Origin: JARBAU01 sp029237525
GTDB lineage: Archaea; Thermoproteota; Nitrososphaeria; Nitrososphaerales; Nitrososphaeraceae
Direction of reading: 5' to 3'
NCBI GenBank assembly: GCA_036555705.1
Contig: DATBKT010000132.1
Coordinates: forward strand, 62,001-126,000
DNA: 64,000 nucleotides
The position numbers and the translations under genes are program-made. The notes under the pieces were generated by a model. It had not been told where the DNA came from and did not search any database. It saw only the letters and a list, made by a program, of their open reading frames with translations. Below, piece after piece: positions 9,415 through 17,688 of the stretch; positions within the stretch are counted from its first letter, which is position 1, and each line of letters begins with the position of its first letter.

Positions 9415-9954
9415 ATGTCAAATCATGACTTTGTGACCACCGCAAATGTTAGTGTTTCAGTTGCAGTTGGAGACATAAAAGTACAATTCAATGGGTCTGC
9501 CGAATCTGTTCTACAATCAGTTATTGCGTTTATGTCGAAGCAGGTTCCCAGCTTAGATCTTGCCAAAAGAATTTCCCTAAATTACTCAGCTACAGAATTG
9601 ATAGAATCCTTTGCAAAGTTCATTAAGATAACAGATGAGGGACCAAGAATAATATTGGATCCCGGTGAGACAGCAGTAAAAAAACTTTCAGATAAACAAT
9701 TTGTCGCATTGCAGTTGGTAGCGTCAAGAATTTTAAATGAGCTAGGTAAGTCGAATACCGATGGATTGAGTCTCTCACAGATTCAATTTGCCACTGCTTT
9801 AAATCCAAAATCGGTGAGTTCTCGTTTGTCTGAGTTAGTCAAGTCTGGATTCGTACTAAGAAATAACACAAAAGATGGACTTGATACTCTTTTTATTATT
9901 ACCACGTCAGGCATCCACTGGCTGAAACAAATGTTATCAAAAAAACCAACATAA
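9415..9954 (+). CDS. Winged-helix DNA-binding protein
   Basis: A 179-residue protein with an N-terminal domain (about 1-95) of unknown type, beginning with a beta-rich segment (VSVSVAVGDIKVQFNG). A C-terminal winged helix follows at about 105-175. There a helix (ILNELGKS), a recognition helix (NPKSVSSRLSELVKSGFVLR) and a wing (DTLFIITTSGIHWL) can be traced. Proteins of this plan are common in ammonia-oxidising archaea and are presumed transcription regulators. ATG 9415 has GGAG about 10 bases upstream. Ligand and targets unknown. Confidence 0.7.
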   Translation: MSNHDFVTTANVSVSVAVGDIKVQFNGSAESVLQSVIAFMSKQVPSLDLAKRISLNYSATELIESFAKFIKITDEGPRIILDPGETAVKKLSDKQFVALQLVASRILNELGKSNTDGLSLSQIQFATALNPKSVSSRLSELVKSGFVLRNNTKDGLDTLFIITTSGIHWLKQMLSKKPT

Positions 9955-10678
9955 TTCATTAGCTGAAAAAGCCCTTAGTACTGTGTTCCCACGTCATGTG
10001 TGGGGATGAACAGTAACTTGTCTTATTGACTCTCAAATTGCGAAGCCTTATCGATCTAATTGCTAGAGTTAAATGAATTCTTAATAATTCAATAATTCAA
10101 GCCTAGTATTCGTAATCTAGATTACGCTAGCCAGAACATCCCGATTTCTTTTTATCCGTGTTATGACCGAATTATTCGAACTTGACATATGACAAAAACC
10201 ATTATAGACTCGAGCGAATAAATGATGATAGTCCGCCTATCTCTTGAAATATATTGAAGTTAAGTGACCCACTAACTACTGTATCCATTAGCATTGAATT
10301 TTGTACAAGTTTAATTGCCATTGATAAATTAGATGCCCTATATTGTTTTGACATAATGCAAGATATTAAATTTATTTATTTTACAGTAATATAACATGCG
10401 TATTGTATGTCGGGACGATTATTTTGTCCAACATATATTTAATACATATTTACTAGTGAGTATTGTATTCTGATTCAATGTAGTGATTACTCAAGTTTAG
10501 AACACATTATTCAGATTATGACAAATTGTCTAGCACTATCTGTACAATGGATGATCGGAATCTTGTAGAAAAGGCATATCTATTGCAAAAATCGAATAAT
10601 CTTCAAGTAATGTAGTTAAGTTATTATTATGATTGGGAAGATTATCTCTTGATAGTTAAGAGAGTAAGTTAGTTTCTG
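9955..10678. other. Gene-free stretch with a hairpin
   Basis: No gene seen in 724 bp. Just after the preceding gene lies a GC-rich imperfect hairpin (9983-10013), described separately. Confidence 0.45.
9983..10013 (+). terminator. GC-rich hairpin 29 bp after a stop codon (possible terminator)
   Basis: Arms TTCCCAC and GTGGGGA enclose a short loop, with GATGAAC after the right arm. It may end or stabilise the upstream transcript. It also closely resembles one type I-E CRISPR repeat, but no second copy or cas gene is present. Confidence 0.35.
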
Positions 10679-11026
10679 ATGGCAGGTTCCCAATCTACAT
10701 ATCGAGACAGGATATATATTGTCAAAGACTTAATTCTCAAACTCGTCGAATATGGCGAAATGAATCAGACAGCATTAATAAGCTTCTGTGGACTAAATCT
10801 TAAAAAGCACAAATATATTCTCGATGACTTGGAGCTAAATGGCCTGATTTCTAAGAAAGAAGTCAAATCGAATAAAAGAATGATTACAGTTTATAGTCCA
10901 ACTGAAAAGGGAATCGATTTTTCTAGAACAATACTTGAACCTTATGAAAAAATGTTTCCCCGTCGAAGGAATCGAAGTGAAGAAACCAGAACTTCTATCT
11001 ACTCTGGCGAAAACGAAAATAAGTGA
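10679..11026 (+). CDS. HTH_45-type winged-helix regulator
   Basis: A 115-residue protein with a single winged helix filling residues about 8-88. Helix one is RIYIVKDLILKLVEYG, then MNQTALISFCGLN, then a recognition helix HKYILDDLELNGLISK and a wing ending VYSPTEKGIDF. This is the compact archaeal regulator type abundant in Nitrososphaeria. The tail (about 90-115) is basic then acidic and probably disordered. No sensor domain, so the signal is unknown. The ATG at 10679 is the only good start. Confidence 0.8.
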   Translation: MAGSQSTYRDRIYIVKDLILKLVEYGEMNQTALISFCGLNLKKHKYILDDLELNGLISKKEVKSNKRMITVYSPTEKGIDFSRTILEPYEKMFPRRRNRSEETRTSIYSGENENK

Positions 11027-11112
11027 CAAACAGAAAATTCATCTTTCTGGCTATCCTTAAGTCAAGTTATCTTCAACGACGAGTTCGAATGAAACTTTGT
11101 TTATTATTTGAC

Positions 11113-11547
11113 CTACGATTTGTTCTCATCTCTGTCCAAAACAAATTGGGCAGCAATCTTCCTATCCAATTCCTGTTTATCTTGTTGATAAGCCTTGTAT
11201 TTCTTGTTCCAAGATCCTACTGAACGATATTGTCTAATGCCTGCGATCAACCATAAAGATGAAATCACTATAACTGATCCCAGAAGTATGCTTAGTATCA
11301 GACCGAATTCATTTTCTATCTCCAAAATAACGAAAAAAGAAGGGTGTCGCAACAAGAATACCGAAAGGCCGATTGCAAGAGGAGCCAATATTAAAGAGGA
11401 GATGGATACGCCAAGCAAAGTTCTTCTGATCTGCAAAATCTGCTCTATGAAGCTGTCTAATACAGAAAGAACTTGCTGGCGAGATGATGAAATGTTCTGT
11501 GCATCATTATATTCGGAGCCATCATCCTCATAATCTCGCTCATTCAT
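11113..11547 (-). CDS. Two-helix membrane protein with cytoplasmic tails
   Basis: A 144-residue protein of unknown function. An acidic N-terminus (about 1-20) leads into an amphipathic helix. Two transmembrane segments follow at about 45-66 and 82-105, then a basic, coiled-coil-like C-terminus (about 110-144) rich in Lys, Gln and Asp. It is convergent with the upstream regulator gene. I do not recognise the family. Confidence 0.65.
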   Translation of the reverse strand: MNERDYEDDGSEYNDAQNISSSRQQVLSVLDSFIEQILQIRRTLLGVSISSLILAPLAIGLSVFLLRHPSFFVILEIENEFGLILSILLGSVIVISSLWLIAGIRQYRSVGSWNKKYKAYQQDKQELDRKIAAQFVLDRDENKS

Positions 11548-12568
11548 TAGCAGTATATCATGAATATTGCTTCTTCCTTATTTAGATACTGTTTAACATT
11601 GTTATCTCTATATTATGAATAAACAAAACCTCATAATGTATACTCAAACATATCACTAGATGGTAGCGCCTAAATTTGTATATTTGTCGGCATCTGCAGA
11701 AAGTTAGCACAAATTCCACGTGAATTATGACCTACAATTAAAGCTCTTTATCACTTCATACGACTCTTGATGGTTGAAGCAAACAATTTTTTGCGACAAC
11801 TGCGAATGATTTCAATTTGAAGTCTTTGAGAAGAGGTACTTTTTAACGATTTTTTATTTTCCCATTAAGAGATTTTTAAAAAGTAAAAACATATGTTAAG
11901 TATCAGTGTCATTATAATTATAAAGCGGCATCATTTTTTCGCATTTTGATTAAATGTTTTTTTATTATGCATTAGTTAGAAATTTTGCAGAAATGTTTAT
12001 TCAAGACTTTCTGGCATAATACATAGTCTAAAGAGACTGCAATTCAATATTCTCAAAGGTCTTCGGAAATAGATTGGCTGTCAAGGTTTGGTTTGAATAA
12101 GTAGAACTTAAAATCATATTATTAGTGGATTTGAGCTATATGTACGGGAGCGGAATAAATCTGAAGTAACTGGAGTTAGATATCTCCAATAATTTATCAA
12201 CTTCTTTTGATCGATAGAGGGATATCTAAGGAATTAACAAGATTAGCATATATATCTATCTTTAGTAAAATATGTGTGGCATCTTCAACTATTCACTATA
12301 CAATAATATTGTATCAAATTTTGGAATCGCTTTTCGATTCAGCTAATACAATCACAAATTGTGTTAACTGACTACTACCTGGATAGACTAAATTATAGTT
12401 AGAATATATTATATCTCATTCTGTGAACCAATAACCTTGAATTATAATATGAAAAATGTTAGTCATAATCTCGTAGTATAAGAGTATTAATTGATAGAAC
12501 CTGACATTACAACAAGAATTTGTGAGAGCTTGTCATAAATAGCAGATCTAGCGTAATTAGTTGATTTC
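11548..12568. other. 1-kb gene-free stretch
   Basis: The longest spacer in this half of the window. It is very AT-rich, with T-runs and TATA-like sequences (for example about 11868-11895) but no frame with protein character, no tRNA-like fold and no long repeat that I could see. Confidence 0.45.
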
Positions 12569-12826
12569 ATGACAATTGGGAGCCCTAGTGACATAATAGA
12601 GTTTATTTTGGAAGCAGCCACTGTAGGTATCAAATCGTCGGCAATAATTTCTAGGACGTCGTTGTCCTCGGCAGATCTTGCGAAATACCTTCACATACTG
12701 TTAGTATACGACTTGATAATGTATAGGTACATTGATAAATTATATTTGACAACGTCAAAGGGTATATCATATTTAGAAACCTACAACGAGATACGTTCCC
12801 AAACAACACCTAACTTTGCTCAGTGA
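12569..12826 (+). CDS. Short HTH_45-like winged-helix protein
   Basis: 85 residues forming one winged helix: DIIEFILEAATVGIKSSAI, then TSLSSADLAKYLHILLVYDLIM as the recognition part, and a wing ending LYLTTSKGISYLE. It is smaller than the regulator at 10679 and only distantly similar. ATG at 12569. Isolated in a gene-poor area, targets unknown. Confidence 0.65.
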   Translation: MTIGSPSDIIEFILEAATVGIKSSAIISRTSLSSADLAKYLHILLVYDLIMYRYIDKLYLTTSKGISYLETYNEIRSQTTPNFAQ

Positions 12827-12933
12827 TATCCTCTTAATTTGTAAAAGAAACACAAAGTAATTAGTTAGCAACAATAAATCTGCGGCGAGACCAAAAAATA
12901 TAGCTGCAAAAAGCCCTAATTACTTAATCGATG

Positions 12934-13143
12934 CTATGTCGAATCTAGCCATTTGTGTATCACGGATTGTCGAGTTAATTCTGCAGAGTCAACCATTTTG
13001 AGTTTTGTTGCCAAACGGTCTTTGTTTATCAAATGTCCTTGAGAAGAAATATGCTCGTCCAGGTCAGGAATATTTATTGATACATCACACATGTTACAAT
13101 TTGCATCGTCAAGATCAATTACATTTCTCATATTTTTATTCAT
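12934..13143 (-). CDS. Small C2H2 (U1-like) zinc-finger protein
   Basis: A 69-residue protein if begun at the ATG at 13143 (a TTG four codons upstream is possible). Cys16, Cys19, His31 and His37 form a C-x2-C-x11-H-x5-H finger like those of U1/matrin-type RNA- or DNA-binding zinc fingers. The C-terminal half is helical and basic (DRLATKLKMVDSAELTRQSV). Function unknown; nucleic-acid binding is inferred from the finger alone. Confidence 0.6.
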   Translation of the reverse strand: MNKNMRNVIDLDDANCNMCDVSINIPDLDEHISSQGHLINKDRLATKLKMVDSAELTRQSVIHKWLDST

Positions 13144-13691
13144 ATTAACACACAATCTAAATTACGCTAAATAAAAAACTACAATCTCATTATAAAAAGT
13201 TATCAAGCTAATGTGAAATGCTGCTTGATGGACAAATCCAACAACACATGATACACCTCTAAGTGAATCCTTCACCCCCCGCGATTTATTGTCAATGTTA
13301 TGCCTCGACCTACCACTAATTGTTGTTCGGATTTGTGTTAAATAATGTCTAATTTCCAATTTATGGATATATTTAATCGATTAATCTGAACAGGTAATAG
13401 ATTTGCATAACTCTTAGATTGCTGCGCTTTGGGTATTTATTTTTTGTTTCAATATGGTATATTTAGATGCAATTTTGACCGTGAGAAAATGGTATTGATA
13501 TTTGGGATTTATTTCCTTGCGCCGGCCTTTTTAATGAAGCCCTAGTGAGTCTTGTATTTGTCTAGCTGTAATGTGAAGCATATTAAACACAAACTTTGTG
13601 AACACGGAACAGCGTTTTTAAGAACGAACATCCAATTCAAATATTCGAAAATCAACTGCCTTACATACATCACCAACTTTTAATTAAAGCT
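13144..13691. other. Gene-free stretch between divergent genes
   Basis: No supported gene. A 65-codon minus-strand frame (13162-13359) lacks protein character. A short GC patch (near 13518) is unexplained. Confidence 0.4.
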
Positions 13692-14306
13692 ATGTATGCA
13701 ATGATGCCACTGATCACTCTGGATGAATTTCAAAAAAGGTCAGGTATTGCTAGTAAATCTGTCTGCAAACAAATTCTACAATATATGCTAGTTAATGGTA
13801 TTGGGCGTGAAACTCGAAATATCTATTCGTTCTCCGATTCCGATCGAATCAAGCTTGCAATTCATGGATTAAAGAATGGTATTGACGTCGAATCCATATC
13901 GAAAATTCTAAGCTGGAGGGATTTTGAGGAATTCACTTCGGAAATTCTTAGTTTGTCAGGCTATGACGCTGAGCGTAATGTAAGATTCAATAAACCACAT
14001 AGAGTAGAAATTGATGTTGTTGGAACATACAAATCCCCTAAACTAGCAGTGTTAATAGATTGTAAACATTGGCATCGAAATGACTTAAAATCAATATCGA
14101 CTTATGCAATTAAGCAAATACAGAGGGCTTCAATATTGATGTCAAATAGAAAAGATGTAACTTCCTCGATCCCGCTGATCGTTACGCTTTATCCTATGAC
14201 TCCAAAGATAGTTGAACAAATCCCAATTGTATCAATACGTGATTTCGTGTCCTTTGTTGATGCAATGCCTCTGCATCTTGATAAGATTAAACTAATATCC
14301 AGATGA
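13692..14306 (+). CDS. Orphan restriction-endonuclease-like (Mrr-type) protein with N-terminal HTH
   Basis: A 204-residue protein. Residues about 8-70 look like a MerR/winged-helix type DNA-binding segment (TLDEFQKRSGIASKSVCKQIL). Residues about 76-200 carry the PD-(D/E)XK nuclease core: Glu80 in the first helix (WRDFEEF), Asp108 in VEIDVVG, and Asp123-Cys-Lys125 in VLIDCKHW, followed by a helix AIKQIQRAS with the typical Gln. No methyltransferase is adjacent, so DNA repair, Holliday-junction-like or defence roles all remain possible. Start ATG 13692, with in-frame ATGs at codons 4 and 5. Confidence 0.75.
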   Translation: MYAMMPLITLDEFQKRSGIASKSVCKQILQYMLVNGIGRETRNIYSFSDSDRIKLAIHGLKNGIDVESISKILSWRDFEEFTSEILSLSGYDAERNVRFNKPHRVEIDVVGTYKSPKLAVLIDCKHWHRNDLKSISTYAIKQIQRASILMSNRKDVTSSIPLIVTLYPMTPKIVEQIPIVSIRDFVSFVDAMPLHLDKIKLISR

Positions 14307-14545
14307 ACATTGGATGGTTTTAAATTTAGTCATCAATCAAGTATTACGTGACAAGTTGGTGATTGTGTAAATTACTATGTCATCTTAAATTACACACTTT
14401 AATTTTGCTCTTCAAATCTACCATATCTAGTGCTCGGAATATAATCGAACCCATGTTAGTTAATTCGAAAATTCTGAGAGGAATTAGCTGGCTAGCTCAG
14501 ATAGATAAAAATGTCGAATATGTGTCTACCTTTACGATAGAAAGA

Positions 14546-14719
14546 ATGGGTGGAAGAAGAAGACGGAAACTAATAAGACCTCAAACAAAGAGTCGTAGTG
14601 TCCAAGGTAGATGTCCTAAATGCACAACCGTAGTAAAATTCAACGTATCGGGACCAGTTGGGAAAGAGATCTATGAATGCTCCGCATGTTTATCAAAATA
14701 TCCTATCGATGATCTATGA
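14546..14719 (+). CDS. Small zinc-ribbon protein, Elf1-like
   Basis: 57 residues from ATG 14546: an Arg/Lys-rich start (MGGRRRRKLIRP) followed by a C-x2-C ... C-x2-C zinc ribbon (CPKC and CSAC) and a short acidic end. The basic start plus ribbon recalls archaeal homologues of transcription elongation factor Elf1, though the sequence is short and divergent. The frame is open further upstream (to 14363), but that part shows no family resemblance and has AT-rich codon use, so I chose the internal ATG. Confidence 0.55.
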   Translation: MGGRRRRKLIRPQTKSRSVQGRCPKCTTVVKFNVSGPVGKEIYECSACLSKYPIDDL

Positions 14720-14890
14720 ATCATGATTTAATTATCATAGTACATGTGCAATTCGGTTCTAACTGTAGATCATCATAGTGTAAATGCATCCAGACTGACA
14801 TTCGACTAATTAATACCAAATTTCGAATCTAGTTCTGATGAACTATACATGCATATCACGTTGGTGTACACATAATTATTCTAGTTAGAT

Positions 14891-15154
14891 CTACTTTAGT
14901 CCATTAAGATAGCCTTCCTGTTCAAGCTTGTCTGCATGTGCTGCAATATATCTCCAAATAATATCTGCCTTATCAGATTGAAAGTCCCAAGGAGCGATTA
15001 ATACTAAATCGTGATCACGTATCCACATTCGCCTTTTAATCTTTCCTCTAATCCGGCATGTCCTGACTCTACCATCTGTACATTTTACAATAACATTATC
15101 TCCTCCCACTAGCTTTATTACACGCCCTAGTAATTCACCAGTTTGAGGCTTCAC
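14891..15154 (-). CDS. eif1A: Translation initiation factor aIF1A (start uncertain)
   Basis: Binds the small ribosomal subunit A site during initiation. The S1-like OB fold is clear: GELLGRVIKLVGGDNVIVKCTDG, then RGKIKRRMWIRDHDLVLIAPWDFQ and DIIWRY. From the GTG at 15154 the product is 87 residues, shorter than the usual roughly 100-110. The same frame continues upstream for 14 codons reading GKRKVLTESHLKEL, which is the family N-terminus, but the codon where Met should be is TTA (15197-15199), with TGA two codons further out. The true start is therefore either a non-canonical TTA or the GTG with loss of the tail. Confidence 0.92.
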   Translation of the reverse strand: MKPQTGELLGRVIKLVGGDNVIVKCTDGRVRTCRIRGKIKRRMWIRDHDLVLIAPWDFQSDKADIIWRYIAAHADKLEQEGYLNGLK

Positions 15155-15199
15155 TAGTTCCTTAAGATGGGATTCAGTTAATACTTTTCTTTTGCCTAA

Positions 15200-15509
15200 G
15201 TCTCAAACACCATCCGTTATTCTTTTTAATCAGGTTAAAAATGTATCTAGTCAGTGATTGCAGCTTAAAAAATGTTTGCCAACTTCATCCAATAAATTTT
15301 ATAAATCTTATTCGCCACTTTAGTTTTCCTAATTTTATCCAACATACTATATAAATCACAATATCCGATGGCGTGATGCCTTGACTTCGTAAAATGCTCA
15401 CTTTTTCTGAATATATTTCACTAGTGTGAATCTAAACATTATAACATCTAAAATTGAAAATAAATTTAGCAAGACTAAAATAAGTCTTAATCCATTGAAT
15501 CGTTAATTT
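15200..15509. other. Intergenic region between divergent genes
   Basis: About 310 bp, AT-rich, holding the aIF1A promoter. Nothing else recognised. Confidence 0.4.
15224..15232 (-). promoter_or_regulatory. eif1A: TATA-like box for aIF1A
   Basis: On the minus strand attaaaaag is centred about 25-28 bp before the TTA at 15199. A leaderless transcript would thus begin at or next to the conserved N-terminal codons rather than near the GTG at 15154. Confidence 0.4.
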
Positions 15510-15677
15510 ATGGCTAGTAATGGACTATCTGACAATTGCAAGAAAGGTAGCCATATTGATTGTAGCGATTGTATTTGCAAGTGTCATATACCAGGAACTA
15601 TGGAATATATGGCAAGAAATATAGCTAAATTGGAGAAGGAAAAACCTGGTCTAGGTGATTCTCTACCAGGATTCTAA
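15510..15677 (+). CDS. Cys-rich microprotein (CxxCxCxCH)
   Basis: A 55-residue protein from ATG 15510 to TAA 15677. Cys10, Cys18, Cys21, Cys23, Cys25 and His26 cluster in a CSDCICKCH motif, followed by a helix (GTMEYMARNIAKLEKEK) and a short GLGDSLPGF tail. The motif suggests a zinc or other metal site, and conservation of such dense cysteines argues that the gene is real. It lies 144 bp upstream of the ATPase/cyclase-like gene on the same strand. Function unknown. Confidence 0.55.
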   Translation: MASNGLSDNCKKGSHIDCSDCICKCHIPGTMEYMARNIAKLEKEKPGLGDSLPGF

Positions 15678-15821
15678 TTTTGCCTACTTAACGTTCAGCC
15701 CATCATCGTAAATGTCTAGTTGCAAAATATGATAACCTCACCCTCAACCAATCAATCAATTTTATAGTGAATACAACTTCAGTTAACAAGATATAAGAGC
15801 TAATAATGCATTTCTCTAGAG

Positions 15822-17258
15822 ATGCAAATTCCGGGATTAATTCACTTAGCAGGCAAAGATACTATGTCCAACAGTGTCCTATTGCTGACTGGTGCATCCG
15901 GGACCGGAAAGAGCATCTATTGCAGGCAATTTTTACTTGAAGGTATATCTCAAAATGATTATTGCATTTACATGAGTTCTAATTTAACTGTAGATCAATA
16001 CGATGACCTAGTTTCTAATCTTGAAAAGGGTATTGTTTCCAAAAATTCTCTGTTTATTAATCCGTATATTAACGAAATAGAAGAGAGCAAGAAATTATCA
16101 TTTACTATTAAGGAGGTGACTAGTGCGCTCAACCGATCGGGAGTACCTTTGAAACAACGATTCGTGAGTCCACCATCTTCGATTGCTACTAATCCTGCGA
16201 AGAATGTTCGATTCATATGTGATTCACTGACACATCTACTGGCCTTATTTGGAGAGAAATCAATAGAGACATTTATCACAAAGCTTTATTTCAGTTTGAA
16301 ATCATTTAATGCTTCAGCCATTTTTACTCTTAGTACTCCATCAACGAGTGAATATGAAACCAATCGTATAAGCTCTATTTTTGATGGAATATTGGAGATG
16401 AAGCTAGAAGATAATGGAGAAGCACTGACTAGGAGGATTAGAATGCTCTCGATAAAAGGAATGCACCATGATCCCATGTGGATCCAATTTAACATATCTA
16501 ATGAAGGGAATGTATCGTTCCACAAAAGATCGAATTATGTTTTTTGTTTCCTTTGTAAGGATCCGATATATGATACTCCAGTCATGTATACGGAACTTCC
16601 CTTTCATGCACACCATTTAGAGATTTATAAGAAACTAGTTAAGATTTATGACTTTGACCTATCAGGAATAGGTATTCCAACTGAGCCAATAAATGCGAAT
16701 TTCTTCTTCATAGATATAGTTGGCCTTTCTGACCCTTTATTATCCGTTAATAAACAGAGAGAAAAAATAGAGACCCTGAACAGTCTTATACTGTCATGCG
16801 AAGCATTTAAGATGGATGACAAGAAGATAATTCTACCTACAGGTGACGGCATGGTCGTTGGTTTTCCACTGAATCCTGAGTTGCCTTTACAACTTGCCAT
16901 GCAGCTTCATCGTGAGCTACGCAAGTATAATTATGAAAAAAATAATGAAGACTCCATAATTGTCCGAATTGGTCTCAGTACTGGACCTGTATTTACAGTA
17001 AATGATATAAAAAATAATCAGAATTATTGGGGACCAGGTATAATATTAGCACGCAGAGTTATGGATATCGGTAACGAATGGCACATCCTGATTGCGGACA
17101 ATCTAGCAGAAACATTGATTGCCTTGAAGGAAGAATATAAAAAAACAATAAAGCTCATTGGAAATTATCGAATTAAACATGGTCAAGAGATAAGGCTTTA
17201 TTCACTTCATTCTAATGAGTTTGGAAACTCTGAATTGCCAATTAGAAAAGATTTCTAA
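15822..17258 (+). CDS. RecA/KaiC-like ATPase fused to nucleotide-cyclase-like domain
   Basis: 478 residues. N-terminal half: RecA-superfamily ATPase like archaeal KaiC-type proteins, Walker A GASGTGKS at 24-31 and probable Walker B Asp134 (VRFICDS). C-terminal half (about 285-475): class III adenylate/guanylate cyclase homology domain with both metal-binding Asp candidates, Asp298 (FIDIVG) and Asp342 (PTGDG). In the region that normally holds the transition-state Asn and Arg (NxAxR) it has IILARR (407-412), with Ile408 in place of Asn and Arg412 kept. It could be a weak cyclase or a nucleotide sensor driving the ATPase. No membrane segment. ATG 15822. Confidence 0.8.
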   Translation: MQIPGLIHLAGKDTMSNSVLLLTGASGTGKSIYCRQFLLEGISQNDYCIYMSSNLTVDQYDDLVSNLEKGIVSKNSLFINPYINEIEESKKLSFTIKEVTSALNRSGVPLKQRFVSPPSSIATNPAKNVRFICDSLTHLLALFGEKSIETFITKLYFSLKSFNASAIFTLSTPSTSEYETNRISSIFDGILEMKLEDNGEALTRRIRMLSIKGMHHDPMWIQFNISNEGNVSFHKRSNYVFCFLCKDPIYDTPVMYTELPFHAHHLEIYKKLVKIYDFDLSGIGIPTEPINANFFFIDIVGLSDPLLSVNKQREKIETLNSLILSCEAFKMDDKKIILPTGDGMVVGFPLNPELPLQLAMQLHRELRKYNYEKNNEDSIIVRIGLSTGPVFTVNDIKNNQNYWGPGIILARRVMDIGNEWHILIADNLAETLIALKEEYKKTIKLIGNYRIKHGQEIRLYSLHSNEFGNSELPIRKDF

Positions 17259-17403
17259 TGATAGTAAGGTGTCGAGTGATTGAAGTCTATAAGAGTGACG
17301 TGTTCTTAATTAAACACACTATATTATAACCTGATATAATCGCTAGGTCAAATCAGTTTTTGAGCTCCAGTTAGAATAGACCTTGATTAATCTATAGAGC
17401 CAG

Positions 17404-17637
17404 TTATTCCCATAACCGTTCTGTGAAACGCCATCTGATTACTCTTTTTAAGAGAAAAATAGTAAGAATTGAGGAAGGAATCATAGCCGCGACCATAGAT
17501 AACAATGCAGTTTGTCCAGAAAGTTTTGGCGTTATATAGATAATAGTGAAAAAAAGAAATACACTCGTAGTAAATAGATAGAGAAAGACGGTCACAATCA
17601 AGATAGAACCTTTGATCACCAGAGCACGTTTCAACAA
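17404..17637 (-). CDS. Small two-helix membrane protein
   Basis: 77 residues with a basic start, a transmembrane segment at about 9-34, a short loop, and a second at about 43-63, ending in a basic tail. The hydrophobic pattern in this frame is coherent, while the overlapping minus-strand frame (17387-17647) is aromatic noise. Divergent from valS. Family not recognised. Confidence 0.5.
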   Translation of the reverse strand: MLKRALVIKGSILIVTVFLYLFTTSVFLFFTIIYITPKLSGQTALLSMVAAMIPSSILTIFLLKRVIRWRFTERLWE

Positions 17638-17688
17638 GTAATTCCATGTCGTTAACGTTAATAACGGTAATTGATATTCTGCTAAAAC

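Noticed and set aside
9203..9436. 77-codon plus-strand frame before the winged-helix gene
   Set aside because: It overlaps the better-supported gene by 22 bp, and its composition (many Tyr, Asn, Ile) is that of AT-rich noise; no motif.
9983..10013. CRISPR array
   Set aside because: Only one repeat-like unit; no second copy at spacer distance and no cas gene.
13162..13359. 65-codon minus-strand frame
   Set aside because: No domain pattern; lies in a promoter region between divergent genes.
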